DNA of 50,031 nucleotides, from positions 1-50,031 of the forward strand of contig CAJUTB010000020.1 of NCBI GenBank assembly GCA_910589315.1. Direction: 5' to 3'. The translations under genes were made by a program, and so were the position numbers. Of this stretch, positions 24,567 through 33,148 are shown one piece after another. The notes beneath the pieces were generated by a model. It worked only from the letters and a program-made list of their open reading frames with translations. It did no database searches and was not told where the DNA came from. The stretch's first letter is position 1; each line of letters begins with the position of its first letter. This DNA is from an uncultured Oscillibacter sp. (GTDB lineage: Bacteria; Bacillota; Clostridia; Oscillospirales; Oscillospiraceae).

Positions 24567-25988
24567 TTAATCCCTCCAAAGGGCCGCCTTTGCCTTTTCG
24601 ACCGCCTCCGGGTCGTCCGGGGTGACTTCGTTGTTTTCGTCGTCCAGCGTGCCCATTTTCTTGTCGCCCTGCTGCCGGGACTTTTTGTCCGGAGTCCTGT
24701 CCGGGTTGCGGTCCGCGCCGGGGATCATGCTGTAATCGCTCAAACGCTCCGGGAGCCCGCTGACCTCCCGCAGGTAATCCTCGATTTCTTCGTCCGGGAC
24801 GATGAGCCCGGCCGCCGTCATCTTGGAAAGGAAGTCTCCCAGGGGCCCGATGTCCGTGTCCTCGACGTCGCCGTGGGTCAGGGTCGGGAAGTCCGTCACG
24901 CCTACGAAATGGTCGCCGTTCATGGCTAAAAGCTGCGGGATGGCCTTGCTATTGAAAACCTCGCAGATGATGTCCAAATAGGAACATATCGCCATGGCGA
25001 ACATGTGGGTCTTGTTGCTGGACAGAGCGAAGCTCCCGACGTCCTGATGGCCCAAAAGGACGAAATCAGCCAGGACGGTCATGGCGATCCGGGTGTCATA
25101 TCGCTCGATGATGGCGTTGGTGTCAAATTGTCGGCGGCCGCCGGTGCTCAACAGCTCCAGCTTCCACCCGAACGGCATGACGATCCCCTCCAGGCTGTCG
25201 CGCCGGATGTTGGTGACGATGGCCTCCGCCCTGGCCCGGATGATGTTCATGTCCGGGTCGTCGGTGTCCCAGATGTTCATGCCCTCCGGGGCCGTCAACG
25301 TGGGGAAGCCCGCCAGGTCACGCTCGACGCCGATGCCCTCGATCTCCTGGATGCGCCGCTTGAAATACCAATCGCGGTATGCGTTGCGGAGGATGCTGCG
25401 CCCCTCCGGGTTGCCCTTGCGGCTTTTCGTGCGGAAAAACAGCAGTTTCTCCGCCGGGATCGTGATAAACTCATAATCGGGCGGGGGCATTTGGATCAAC
25501 GCCGTCAGGTTGTCGTTCCCGTCATACTCCCATTGATAAAGGGTTTCCTGGGCCCGGATGGGGAGCTTTTGCCACGCAACCAGGCCGTCGGTGTATTTGC
25601 TGTTGGTCTGCGGGTTCCGGCTGATGCCACAGCGCCGTTTATACACGACTTCGTGGGCGCTCCACCCATACGGCAAAAACGAGAGGATTTCGCTGACGGT
25701 GTCCGTCCACGTGTCGCTCATGTCGTCCATGCACTCCCGGACGAAATCGGCCGCGGCTCTGTCGGCCTCTGTGGGCCCGCCGGGCGCCACGTCCCAGTCG
25801 ACCTGCCGGATCAATAACTCAATGGCGTACATGATGGCCCCGATGATGTCGTCATTATCCAACATTTCCCGGTATGCCTCCATGCCGCGTCTGCCCCGCA
25901 GCTCCGGCAGAAATTCTTCATAAAATGCGCCGCCCCAGCGCCGCTGACCGAGGCGTCCGAGCTCTCGCATACCATAACTATTTGCCAC
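24567..25988 (-). CDS. Portal protein
   Basis: A 473-aa portal protein, between TerL and the MuF-type gene, as in SPP1/Mu-like heads. Recognisable stretches are LDNDDIIGAIMYAIELLIRQ, VDWDVAPGGPTEADRAA and FLPYGWSAHEVVYKRRCG, typical of Mu gp29/DUF935-like portals. It forms the dodecameric DNA gate. The start is GTG (25988) with SD GGAGGAG; the C-terminus ends in a charged Gln/Lys region. Spacing to the MuF gene is 3 nt, so translation is coupled. Confidence 0.88.
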   Translation of the reverse strand: MANSYGMRELGRLGQRRWGGAFYEEFLPELRGRRGMEAYREMLDNDDIIGAIMYAIELLIRQVDWDVAPGGPTEADRAAADFVRECMDDMSDTWTDTVSEILSFLPYGWSAHEVVYKRRCGISRNPQTNSKYTDGLVAWQKLPIRAQETLYQWEYDGNDNLTALIQMPPPDYEFITIPAEKLLFFRTKSRKGNPEGRSILRNAYRDWYFKRRIQEIEGIGVERDLAGFPTLTAPEGMNIWDTDDPDMNIIRARAEAIVTNIRRDSLEGIVMPFGWKLELLSTGGRRQFDTNAIIERYDTRIAMTVLADFVLLGHQDVGSFALSSNKTHMFAMAICSYLDIICEVFNSKAIPQLLAMNGDHFVGVTDFPTLTHGDVEDTDIGPLGDFLSKMTAAGLIVPDEEIEDYLREVSGLPERLSDYSMIPGADRNPDRTPDKKSRQQGDKKMGTLDDENNEVTPDDPEAVEKAKAALWRD

Positions 25989-26012
25989 TTGCTTCTCCTC
26001 CTTTTCCGAAAA

Positions 26013-27539
26013 TCACCGCCGCCGCGTCCAATAGCTCTCTTTGATAAGGGCGCTGTCGTCGCTGGGCGGGCCGGTCATGCTGGGCTTGTCCATGAGGTAC
26101 AAAATGCCCTGGACAAGCGCGTCAATGTCGTCCTTGTATACCCCTTTGGGGAACATGAGAAGGTCCTGGATCAAATCGTGGACCCATGGGGCCGTCGATG
26201 GGTCGGGCAGGAAAATGTTTCCCGCCTCAAAATACGGGGTCGTGGACAGGGCCCGCTCCTCTTTGCTGCCCTTTGGGTTAAACTCGACCATGCCGGCAAT
26301 CTTCTTTTTCAACAGGTCGACGATGGCCGGGCCGTTGGCCTTGTTCTCGACGACCTTGGCGCGGGCTTTGGGCCATTTCCCGGACAACGTCCGCACGGCC
26401 GCCACGCTCTCGGTGAAGGTCATTTTCTCATTGACCAGGTCAAACACGTAAATGTCGGCGCCGCTGCGCCCCATGACGAAGCCGGCGACCTTGGCCGACC
26501 CCTCCGATTTGGTGAAGGCCATGTCCCACGACTGGATCAACATGTTTTGATGGGGGGCCGCCTCTGGGCGGAAAAAGTTCTTTAGCCATTCCCGTTTGAA
26601 AATGACGCCCTCCGCCGGTGCCGGCACTTGCTGATACTGCCCGGCGTACTGCAGGGAGCCCATGCTCTTTTTTAACCCGGCCAAAACCTCCCGGTCGAAA
26701 CGCTGCGGGTTGAGGACGTCGCCCTCCTCCCGGATGATCTCCCGGCCGCTGATGGGGAAGGTGACGACTGTGCGCTCCGGGGCCTCCGCAGGGAGGCACA
26801 AATGGGTGTAGCCCAAATCCTCCGCCATGATGTGGCCGGTCAGGTCCTTTTCGTGGAGGCGCTGCATGACGATGATGAACGCGCCGGTTTTCGGGTTGTT
26901 CAGACGGCTTTGCAGCGTGTTCTTGAAAAAGCTGATCGTCCCCTCCCGCTCTGTTTCGCTGTTGGCCTGGAGGGGGTTCTGCGGGTCGTCCAGGATGATG
27001 ACGTCGCCGCCCTCACCTGTCAATGCGCCGCCGATGGACGTGGAAAACATCATCCCTTGCCGGTTGTTCTTGAATTCGTTTTGACGGTTGACATCGTCCT
27101 TGAGGGCGAAGCAGTCGCCCCAGGTCCGCTGATACCATGGCGACAAAACGATGTCGCGGGAAAGGACGTTGTGCTTGCGGCTCAAATTGTCGGAATAGCT
27201 GACCTTGATAAACCGCTTTTCGGGGTGCTTTATCCACGTCCACACGGGATAGCAGACGGTGACGTGGATGCTTTTCATGTGCCGCGGGGGCATGTTTATC
27301 ACCAGGCGGTTTATCTGCCCCAGGTTCACGGCCTCCATGTACTCACTGATGAGGTCAATGTGCCAGTTGTGGACGTACTCGGTGCCGGGCTCTATGATGG
27401 GCCACGCCTGCCGGATGAAATCGGAGAGGTTGCGCTCCGCCTTTTCGCGCCGGATTTCGGCCAGCGCATGGGCCGGGTCAACCTCCCGAAGCGCCGCTGA
27501 TTTTTTCGAGTAACCGCTCAAATTGGTCGAGCTCCTCAT
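26013..27539 (-). CDS. terL: Terminase large subunit
   Basis: A 508-aa TerL that packages DNA through ATPase and nuclease activity. Walker A is INMPPRHMKS (81-90), Walker B is DVIILDDPQ (179-187), and the RNase-H-like nuclease residues appear as QSWDMAF (D339), VVENKANG (E398) and the DDIDALV run near 470. The ATG at 27539 overlaps the small-subunit gene by 62 nt with a weak SD; a TTG at 27521 has GAGGAG nine bases upstream and may be the real start. The family is certain. Confidence 0.93.
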   Translation of the reverse strand: MRSSTNLSGYSKKSAALREVDPAHALAEIRREKAERNLSDFIRQAWPIIEPGTEYVHNWHIDLISEYMEAVNLGQINRLVINMPPRHMKSIHVTVCYPVWTWIKHPEKRFIKVSYSDNLSRKHNVLSRDIVLSPWYQRTWGDCFALKDDVNRQNEFKNNRQGMMFSTSIGGALTGEGGDVIILDDPQNPLQANSETEREGTISFFKNTLQSRLNNPKTGAFIIVMQRLHEKDLTGHIMAEDLGYTHLCLPAEAPERTVVTFPISGREIIREEGDVLNPQRFDREVLAGLKKSMGSLQYAGQYQQVPAPAEGVIFKREWLKNFFRPEAAPHQNMLIQSWDMAFTKSEGSAKVAGFVMGRSGADIYVFDLVNEKMTFTESVAAVRTLSGKWPKARAKVVENKANGPAIVDLLKKKIAGMVEFNPKGSKEERALSTTPYFEAGNIFLPDPSTAPWVHDLIQDLLMFPKGVYKDDIDALVQGILYLMDKPSMTGPPSDDSALIKESYWTRRR

Positions 27540-28116
27540 TCGACAGGCCCGACAAATCCAGGGGGGCGTCCCTCTTGACCTCGACCTCCCCGGTGTGTGT
27601 GACGGCCTGGTTCTCGGTGCTCTCTCCGCGACTCAACCGCTCCACCTTGACCCCGACGTCCACGATGCGGGCCAGCTCCGCCGCGCTGATTTCGTCGTCC
27701 GGCATTGTGAGGAGGCGGCGTGTGGCCTTGCGGATCATTTGCTGGGCCAGAAGGGCGTGGTCCTGCTTCATCTTGCGGATGGCCGCCTCGTTGGCCTCCC
27801 GGTTCATGCGGTCGACGTGGGCGTCGTATGCCTCGCAACGCCTGACCCAGTCCCATTTGGCGCTCTGGTTGGCGATGGTCCGCTTGTTCATACCCAGGGC
27901 CTCCGCCGTTTTTCGCAGGCTCCGCTTCTCATAGGGTACGGTGCCGTCCATGACCGTTTCTGTGGTGGTTTTTTTAATCTTCCCGTCCTCGTCTTTGACC
28001 TGCCTGGTAACTTTCGGGTAGCGCATATCCCGATAAAAAACGAAATGGGCGAACAGGGTGCCCGATTCCCCCGGCTGCTGTTCCCACAGCTCCCGGTCCT
28101 GCTGATCCTTTGCCAT
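27478..28116 (-). CDS. terS: Terminase small subunit
   Basis: A 212-aa protein directly before TerL, which recognises the packaging site. The HTH region can be read as SLRKTAEALGMNKRTIANQS, followed by KWDWVRRCEAYDAHVDRMNR, the DNA-binding plus oligomerisation pattern of this family. The C-terminus carries SGLSNEELDQFERLLEKISG. The gene is the first after a strong terminator (28149-28174), so it needs its own promoter or antitermination. The ATG at 28116 follows a GGGGGAG-type SD. Confidence 0.85.
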   Translation of the reverse strand: MAKDQQDRELWEQQPGESGTLFAHFVFYRDMRYPKVTRQVKDEDGKIKKTTTETVMDGTVPYEKRSLRKTAEALGMNKRTIANQSAKWDWVRRCEAYDAHVDRMNREANEAAIRKMKQDHALLAQQMIRKATRRLLTMPDDEISAAELARIVDVGVKVERLSRGESTENQAVTHTGEVEVKRDAPLDLSGLSNEELDQFERLLEKISGASGG

Positions 28117-28148
28117 TGCTCCCCCTCCTTCCTGGTGGCGTGTATATG

Positions 28149-28174
28149 AAAAAGGGCGGCCCCGGCGGCCGCCC
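28149..28174 (-). terminator. Strong rho-independent terminator before terS
   Basis: On the minus strand a perfect 8-bp stem GGGCGGCC / GGCCGCCC with a 5-nt loop is followed by UUUUU. It lies in the 71-bp gap between the methyltransferase and the small terminase gene and ends the upstream unit. Confidence 0.85.
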
Positions 28175-28187
28175 TCTCCATGCTGTA

Positions 28188-29726
28188 CTATTCGACCCCG
28201 TTGTCGAGGTCGTTTTTGTCCTTAATGGGCCCATACGGCAACATTTCCCCGTCGCGCTCCAACGTGACGCCCAGGTTGCCGGTCATCTTGACGTATCGGT
28301 TGACGATGACGTCGCAATATTTGGGGTCGAGTTCCATGGTGTAGCACCTGCGGCCGGCCATTTCCGCGGCGATCAAGGTGCTGCCGCTGCCGCCGAAGAA
28401 ATCAATGACCAGGTCGCCGGTCTCGCTGCTGTTGGTGATGGCCGTGAGCGGTATCTCGACGGGTTTCTGCGTGGGGTGCTCGGTTTTGGTCTCCCGCGCT
28501 ACCTCCCAGACGGTGGTTTGCTTGTTCTCCGGGTACAGCGTGACGCTGCGGCCCTCACTGAGCCGGATGTACCTGATTTTCTTGCCCTTTGGCGGCGTGC
28601 TGGCCAGGTACACCTTGCCGCCCTGGCCGTCGGTCAATACCACGCCCCCGGACAGGGTGGTGGCGGTGCCGTCCCGCCCGCGCAGGACCACTTTCCAGGT
28701 CGTGCGCTGGGCCCGGTCGCCGAAAAAGCGGCATTGCTCCCCGGCCTTTTGGGCGTAAAAACAGGGCTCGTGCGCCCATTGGTAATCTGCATGACCAAGG
28801 ACCGGCGCCGGCTTCCACCAGATGATGTACTGCTTTTTCATGATCCCGGCGGCCGTCATGGCGTCGTCGAAGTCCCGGAAGGCTGTGAATGCGTGCCAAA
28901 TGTAAAAGGCCGCGTCTGCGTCGGTATATCGGACGTAATTCTTGAACGCCGGGGTCAACAGCTGCATGAGGGCGTCTGCGTCCAGGTCGTCGTTCTTAAT
29001 CATGCCAAACTTGCCGCTTTGGGTCTCATACGATACGCCATAGGGCGGGTCGGTGTGGACCAGCTGAGCCAACTCCCCGCCCATGATCCGGTCGACGGCC
29101 GCGTCGTCGGTGGCGCTGCCGCACATAACGCGGTGCTGACCGACGTGCCAGATGTCCCCCGGCTTCGTCATGGGGATGTAGCCGGTGCCCACGGCGTCGA
29201 CGTCGTCGGCCCCGTCGTCCTCCGCGTCTCCCTCTCCGCCCATGGCCGCAATGATGGCCTCGATGTCCTCCTGGGTGTAGCCCGTCATTTCCAACGGGAC
29301 GACGCCGGTGTCGATTTCGTTGACCATTTCCAACAGCTCCCCGGTGTTGAGGGTACTTAACTCCGCCAGGCGGTTGTCGGCGATCAGGTCGGCCCATTCC
29401 TCCGCCTCGCTGTCATAATCCTGGTATTCGACCGGGGCCTCCGACAGGTTGGCCCAGGCCGCGGCCTCCATGCGCCCGTGCCCCTTGACGATCAGGCCGG
29501 AAAGGTTGCTGACCGTGATGGCGTTCCGCCAGCCGGTGGCCCGGATGATCCCGCCCAGGCGCTCGATCTGGTCGGTGCCGTGGTGGTTCGGGTTGCCGGG
29601 GTTCGGCCGCAACTGCGACAGGGGGACGATGGCGTCATAAGCGCAAAAAACCGGGACGCCGTCCGCGGTCACGTGCCGCGGGGTCGCCCTGGTTTCGTAG
29701 TCGATGTGCGTGTCTCTCTTGGACAT
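28188..29726 (-). CDS. ParB-like domain fused to DNA methyltransferase
   Basis: A 512-aa fusion. Residues 1-150 are ParB/Srx-like (SQLRPNPGNPNHHGTDQIER, GHGRM at 82-86), and the remainder is a beta-class adenine-N6 or cytosine-N4 methyltransferase: motif IV DPPYG at 226-230 lies before motif I FFGGSGST at 443-450, in that order, followed by GRRCYTMELDPKYCDVIVNR. Such ParB-MTase fusions are common near phage terminase genes and modify the packaged DNA. A strong -35/-10 pair lies upstream (29741-29769). Its ATG has SD GGGAGG at 29734-29739. Confidence 0.88.
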   Translation of the reverse strand: MSKRDTHIDYETRATPRHVTADGVPVFCAYDAIVPLSQLRPNPGNPNHHGTDQIERLGGIIRATGWRNAITVSNLSGLIVKGHGRMEAAAWANLSEAPVEYQDYDSEAEEWADLIADNRLAELSTLNTGELLEMVNEIDTGVVPLEMTGYTQEDIEAIIAAMGGEGDAEDDGADDVDAVGTGYIPMTKPGDIWHVGQHRVMCGSATDDAAVDRIMGGELAQLVHTDPPYGVSYETQSGKFGMIKNDDLDADALMQLLTPAFKNYVRYTDADAAFYIWHAFTAFRDFDDAMTAAGIMKKQYIIWWKPAPVLGHADYQWAHEPCFYAQKAGEQCRFFGDRAQRTTWKVVLRGRDGTATTLSGGVVLTDGQGGKVYLASTPPKGKKIRYIRLSEGRSVTLYPENKQTTVWEVARETKTEHPTQKPVEIPLTAITNSSETGDLVIDFFGGSGSTLIAAEMAGRRCYTMELDPKYCDVIVNRYVKMTGNLGVTLERDGEMLPYGPIKDKNDLDNGVE

Positions 29727-29740
29727 TTTTCATCCTCCCA

Positions 29741-29769
29741 ATTCTAACACGTTCTTATTGCCCTGTAAA
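29741..29769 (-). promoter_or_regulatory. Sigma70-like promoter upstream of the ParB-methyltransferase gene
   Basis: On the minus strand TTTACA (29764-29769) and TAGAAT (29741-29746) are separated by exactly 17 nt, one mismatch each from consensus. The expected start near 29734 lies inside the SD of the methyltransferase gene, so the transcript would be nearly leaderless; a use of this promoter is plausible but odd. An AT-rich background in a GC-rich genome makes chance less likely. Confidence 0.5.
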
Positions 29770-29814
29770 TGCCCAAAAAGTGCCCTGCGGCTCCCCCCTG
29801 GGCCATACCCGCAT

Positions 29815-30435
29815 TTATTCCTGTTTTATGCCGTCAATGCCGAAAATAAGAGCGGACAGCGGCCGCATGGCCGCCTTGATGTCCTTATAGACTGTCCGCT
29901 TTTCGATGTGTTCGCGCTGGGCCAACTCCTCCGCCGTCATTTGGTCGTCGCTGATGTACGTGTCGACCACGATGCGGTAACGCCGGAGGGCCTCCTCCCG
30001 GCCGCTCTGTTCGCAATCAATCCGCCAATACCGCAGCATTTCGTCGATGTGCTCAATGATGATGCGCGTGCGCTGCTGGCTCCGCTTGATGCTCTCAATG
30101 TAGAGGCGGTCGTCGACCTTGCGGAAGCCCATACTTTCCAGGTCGTCCAAAATATCCACGGCGTTTTCGCTGATGACCTCATTGGCCCGCGCCCCAGTGT
30201 GGACAGCGTCGAGGGCGTGGTGCTTCAATACCCGGTAATTTTTCAGCAACAGGCGGGTGTTGTGGAGGCGTCTGTCGTAGCGGCCCTTGCGGTCCTTTTT
30301 CCGCTCCTCCTCCATGCGGTCGGCGGCTGCCTTGACGCCTGCGGCGACGCCCTTCTCGATGGCGATGTCCATGATACGCGCCCCAATAATGGCGACCTGA
30401 CCGGCCACAATGCCGGCGCTCTCTTTGCTGTCCAT
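29815..30435 (-). CDS. ArpU-like late transcription regulator
   Basis: A 206-aa protein in the position of the ArpU/LtrA-type late regulators that lie just before the packaging genes in Firmicutes phages. Features are the RKGRYDRRLHNTRLLLKNYR basic region and a C-terminal HTH (MTAEELAQREHIEKRTVYKD). It probably activates the late promoter(s) for the terminase and morphogenesis genes downstream. The start ATG (30435) follows GGAGGACTTAAACC. The call is by position and this HTH; the family match is inference. Confidence 0.7.
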   Translation of the reverse strand: MDSKESAGIVAGQVAIIGARIMDIAIEKGVAAGVKAAADRMEEERKKDRKGRYDRRLHNTRLLLKNYRVLKHHALDAVHTGARANEVISENAVDILDDLESMGFRKVDDRLYIESIKRSQQRTRIIIEHIDEMLRYWRIDCEQSGREEALRRYRIVVDTYISDDQMTAEELAQREHIEKRTVYKDIKAAMRPLSALIFGIDGIKQE

Positions 30436-30448
30436 GGTTTAAGTCCTC

Positions 30449-30739
30449 CTACGTCGTTGTGTGGCTGCAAAGCTCTTTCGGGCGGCTCATATCTTCAAGA
30501 ATCCGCTCAAATTCTTCTTGCGTCATGTTGTTTGGGGCAAAATAGTCCTTTATCCACTGAAACGGCCTGATGTACCCCTCTAAAACCTCTTTTGCTTCGC
30601 GCTTGGCCTCCTCCGCTGCTCTTTCCGCGCAGAGGTTTATATATTCCTCCTCGGTCATGTTATAATCTGTCACACAGTCTACAATGGTCGAATGCCTGCA
30701 CAGGAGGCCGTTCGGCTGCCTTGCAATAAAGCCCGCCAT
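30449..30739 (-). CDS. Hypothetical small acidic protein
   Basis: A 96-aa protein with SD GGAGGGGGAG at its ATG (30739). It is charged and mostly helical (EYINLCAERAAEEAKREAKE and NMTQEEFERILEDMSRPKEL), with a PNGLLCRHSTIVDC segment containing two Cys. It lies between the DUF5131-type gene and the ArpU-like regulator. I do not recognise the family, and no function is inferred beyond the general early-accessory context. Confidence 0.65.
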   Translation of the reverse strand: MAGFIARQPNGLLCRHSTIVDCVTDYNMTEEEYINLCAERAAEEAKREAKEVLEGYIRPFQWIKDYFAPNNMTQEEFERILEDMSRPKELCSHTTT

Positions 30740-30762
30740 TTCTCCCCCTCCTTTCTGGTGGT

Positions 30763-31746
30763 TTATTCTGCAGAGCTCTCGCCTTTGCGTTTTGGGCACC
30801 ACGGCGGGCTGCTGCGGGTGTACCGGCCGCGGGCGTGCCGCCCGGTCGCCTTGCAGGTGATTTTCTCCCCGCGCTTCCCCTGGCCCTCCCGGACGGCCTC
30901 CTCGCACTCTTTACAATGGGGGATGCTGTTGTCCTCCGACATGGGCCGGAGCTCTGGGGGGAAGTCCTGGATCAAGTCGTCGCCCCACACGGCCCGGAGT
31001 TCCTTGCTGTCTTTCAAAAGGACCGGGGCGCGGGTGATGGCTGCGGCCTCGATGATGTTCTCAATCCAGGCACGCTCCGGGGCGATCTTCCCCTTTCGGT
31101 TGCCGGTCTCCGCCCCCACGATGATCCAACGGGCGCCGCCGAAGCTACCCAGGCCCGCGTCCAGGGGGCCGCTGATGGGTTCAATGCTTAAAAACGTGTT
31201 GAAGGTCACGCCCGGCGTGAAGGCCCTGTCTCCGGCCTTTGTGACCGTCGTGCCATACCAGAAATTTGGGCACTCCCTGGCCCGGGGGAGCTTCCCGGCG
31301 TTCGCCAGGTCGGCGTAACGCTCCGGGTATTTGGTCAAAAACATGTAATTGTGCCATGGGGCCGCCTTGCACGCCTCGAAAACGCGGGCGATCCATTCGT
31401 CCGGCACCCACGGGCCGAACAGGTCGGCCATGCTGCACACGAAAATGGAAGCGGGCTTTTTCTTCCTGGCCAGGTCCCCGAGGCGGTATTCGTGGAAGGT
31501 AGGCTCAAATCCGGCTGGATGCGGGATCGTCGTGCCGCGGTTGTTCTTGAACGGCCGCGGGAGGGTGTAAATCTTGCCGGCCTGTCCATCCTCCGCGCGG
31601 AGCTGCGAGTCTGTGACATTGACGCGCACGTCCCCGGAAAACCGGCGGGCCTGGTTCCGGGCGTAGCAATATTCGCACCCCCGGCGGCATCCCGTGACTG
31701 GATTCCAGGAAAAGTCGCACCAGTCGATTTCTGATTTGTTCATCAT
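30763..31746 (-). CDS. DUF5131/phage Gp37-Gp68 family protein with CxxxCxxC
   Basis: A 327-aa DUF5131-type protein. The signature is WNPVTGCRRGCEYCYARNQA with Cys20, Cys24 and Cys27 in the CxxxCxxC spacing that binds a 4Fe-4S cluster in radical-SAM enzymes; other hallmarks are FVCSMADLFGPWVPDEWI and FLTKYPERY. The substrate of this phage-common family is not known. The C-terminus adds a small Cys/Arg-rich segment ending PPWCPKRKG. The ATG at 31746 (or 31743) follows the repeated box AGGAGGACACAC. The family call is confident; the reaction is open. Confidence 0.85.
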   Translation of the reverse strand: MMNKSEIDWCDFSWNPVTGCRRGCEYCYARNQARRFSGDVRVNVTDSQLRAEDGQAGKIYTLPRPFKNNRGTTIPHPAGFEPTFHEYRLGDLARKKKPASIFVCSMADLFGPWVPDEWIARVFEACKAAPWHNYMFLTKYPERYADLANAGKLPRARECPNFWYGTTVTKAGDRAFTPGVTFNTFLSIEPISGPLDAGLGSFGGARWIIVGAETGNRKGKIAPERAWIENIIEAAAITRAPVLLKDSKELRAVWGDDLIQDFPPELRPMSEDNSIPHCKECEEAVREGQGKRGEKITCKATGRHARGRYTRSSPPWCPKRKGESSAE

Positions 31747-31750
31747 GTCT

Positions 31751-31762
31751 GTGTGTCCTCCT
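31751..31762 (-). promoter_or_regulatory. Repeated SD box before the DUF5131 gene
   Basis: Minus-strand AGGAGGACACAC, identical over 12 nt to boxes before the DnaC-like, RecT and SbcC-like genes. It places the SD 5-8 nt before the start of this gene. Confidence 0.7.
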
Positions 31763-31767
31763 ATGGT

Positions 31768-31977
31768 TTATCGGTATTCCCTGCCGGTCGCCTTGTCCCG
31801 GAAGGTGATGCGGTTGACGATCTCGAAGCCGACCAGGGCCGCCGTCTGCCGGATGATGGGCATGAGGTCGCCGATGGCCGCGAGGCGTTCCGCCTCGCGC
31901 TGCCGCTCCTCCCGGCTGATGTTCGCCATGGCCTCCCCGGCGGTGGGGTCTGCGTAGCCCTCTGTATTTTTATACAT
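31768..31977 (-). CDS. Hypothetical small protein
   Basis: A 69-aa helical protein (NISREERQREAERLAAIGDL, IIRQTAALVGFEIVNRITFR) that ends KATGREYR. Its start codon lies inside the last codons of the Cys-rich gene (8-nt overlap). It looks like a small DNA- or protein-binding helical module. I do not recognise it, and its main support is continuous coupling with its neighbours. Confidence 0.65.
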   Translation of the reverse strand: MYKNTEGYADPTAGEAMANISREERQREAERLAAIGDLMPIIRQTAALVGFEIVNRITFRDKATGREYR

Positions 31978-32290
31978 GGTCGCGGCCTCCTTTGATGACT
32001 TTGAACGTGGCGCGGAGGGCCTGGGCCCGCTTTTCCTCTTGCCGGGCCCTGGCCTCCCTGGCCTTTTTCGCCTCAATGTAACGCGGGCAGGTGGCGTCGT
32101 GCCATTGGCTGCGCTTTCTGAGGTCCCCGTCGTAATGGCGGCAGTCGTCGCAGCTGAAGCACGGCTCCACCGCCTCCCCGATGGTCACGTACCAAGAGAG
32201 GAGCTCGACGCTGTTGGCGCACGTATCGCACGCGCACCCGTAGCAATGCGTGGCCCCGCAGCCCCTTGTCCTGCCTCCTGGCCCCTCCAT
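31970..32290 (-). CDS. Cys-rich hypothetical protein
   Basis: A 106-aa protein with Cys clusters at CYGCACDTCANS and CFSCDDCRHYDGDLRKR, then a basic helix (KKAREARARQEEKRAQ). The clusters suggest one or two zinc sites. It starts a few bases past the 55-aa gene. Similar Cys-rich proteins occur in the accessory modules of Clostridia phages, but I cannot name a function. Confidence 0.65.
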   Translation of the reverse strand: MEGPGGRTRGCGATHCYGCACDTCANSVELLSWYVTIGEAVEPCFSCDDCRHYDGDLRKRSQWHDATCPRYIEAKKAREARARQEEKRAQALRATFKVIKGGRDHV

Positions 32291-32291
32291 G

Positions 32292-32459
32292 CTATCGGCC
32301 CCCGGCTTTTCCGGGACGGGCTTTCTTTTGTCGCTTCCCGTCGACGAAGATGTCGTACCCGGCCGCCTGGATCGACGCCTCCACCGCCGGCGGGTATCGA
32401 CAGGCCGGGTGCTGCGTGGACATATACACCCGGCCGCCCTTCCGCACTTCGTAGGTCAT
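32292..32459 (-). CDS. Small hypothetical protein (55 aa)
   Basis: A 55-aa frame starting MTYEVRKGGRVYMSTQHPAC and ending KKARPGKAGGR. Its ATG overlaps the upstream stop (ATGA at 32456-32459) and its stop is 1 nt before the next start, so it fits the coupled string. It is basic, and no domain is recognised. Confidence 0.6.
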   Translation of the reverse strand: MTYEVRKGGRVYMSTQHPACRYPPAVEASIQAAGYDIFVDGKRQKKARPGKAGGR

Positions 32460-33136
32460 TTCCGGCGGCCTCCTTTCCTGCCGCCGTCCCAGCCGATGGG
32501 CTCATACCTGCCGCGGCGCTCCGACCATTCCACGGCCACGGGGCACCCGCATTTGTAACAGTTGACGTCCATCTGCTTTACGGTGAGGTTCGTGCGGTAA
32601 TTGTACCGGCCCCCGCACTCGCACGTGACACGCAGGGGGAACATGTCCGTCAGCGGGGTGTGGCCTCCGCACTTCTCGCAACGGTAGACCGTGATAGGCT
32701 GCCTGGCACAGAACGCATGGACGTCGCCGCAATGGGCGCACCCGATAAGTAAAAAGCCGGTTTCTCCCTTCCCCGCCGTGGCGGGCCCTGCGGGCCCGCT
32801 GGACGGCCGCGGGGTCCGGGTGGGCGTGTATGTCTCCCGGCGCGCTGGCGTCGTCTGCCGGTCGTTTCTGGGCGGCTCCTGGGCCTTTTCTGCCTTGACC
32901 GTGATGCTGATGCGCTCCGGCTGCGCGGGGGTTGGGATGCCGATGTCCAGGACGGGCTTGACCGGCTCCCCGAAGGTGAAGGGGAGGTCCTTGTCCTCGA
33001 CTTCCCGGATCAGGGCCTCAAGGGTGTCTCTGTCCTCCTTTGTGTGTCCGGGATCGTAAAATTCCGACTGGGCCCCGGTCAACGCCTCCCGGATGACGCG
33101 CTGCTCCAGCTGCTTGAAATCATCAAATCGTGCCAT
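32456..33136 (-). CDS. Zinc-ribbon protein, three Cys-rich motifs
   Basis: A 226-aa protein. The N-terminal half is helical and then a Pro/Thr-rich linker (TPARRETYTPTRTPRPSSGP). The C-terminal half has CAHCGDVHAFC, CEKCGGHTPLTDMF, CECGGRYNYRTNLTVKQMDV and CYKCGCP, that is four or more CxxC units in a row of small zinc ribbons. Such folds often bind DNA or RNA, or proteins of the transcription machinery. Its start (33136) follows a GGAGGG SD. The exact role is unknown. Confidence 0.75.
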   Translation of the reverse strand: MARFDDFKQLEQRVIREALTGAQSEFYDPGHTKEDRDTLEALIREVEDKDLPFTFGEPVKPVLDIGIPTPAQPERISITVKAEKAQEPPRNDRQTTPARRETYTPTRTPRPSSGPAGPATAGKGETGFLLIGCAHCGDVHAFCARQPITVYRCEKCGGHTPLTDMFPLRVTCECGGRYNYRTNLTVKQMDVNCYKCGCPVAVEWSERRGRYEPIGWDGGRKGGRRK

Positions 33137-33148
33137 TGGTGTCCCTCC

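Noticed and set aside
22809..24929. Plus-strand open frame of 706 codons
   Set aside because: It is antisense to the MuF-type and portal genes, has no recognisable domains, and is a shadow of biased codon use.
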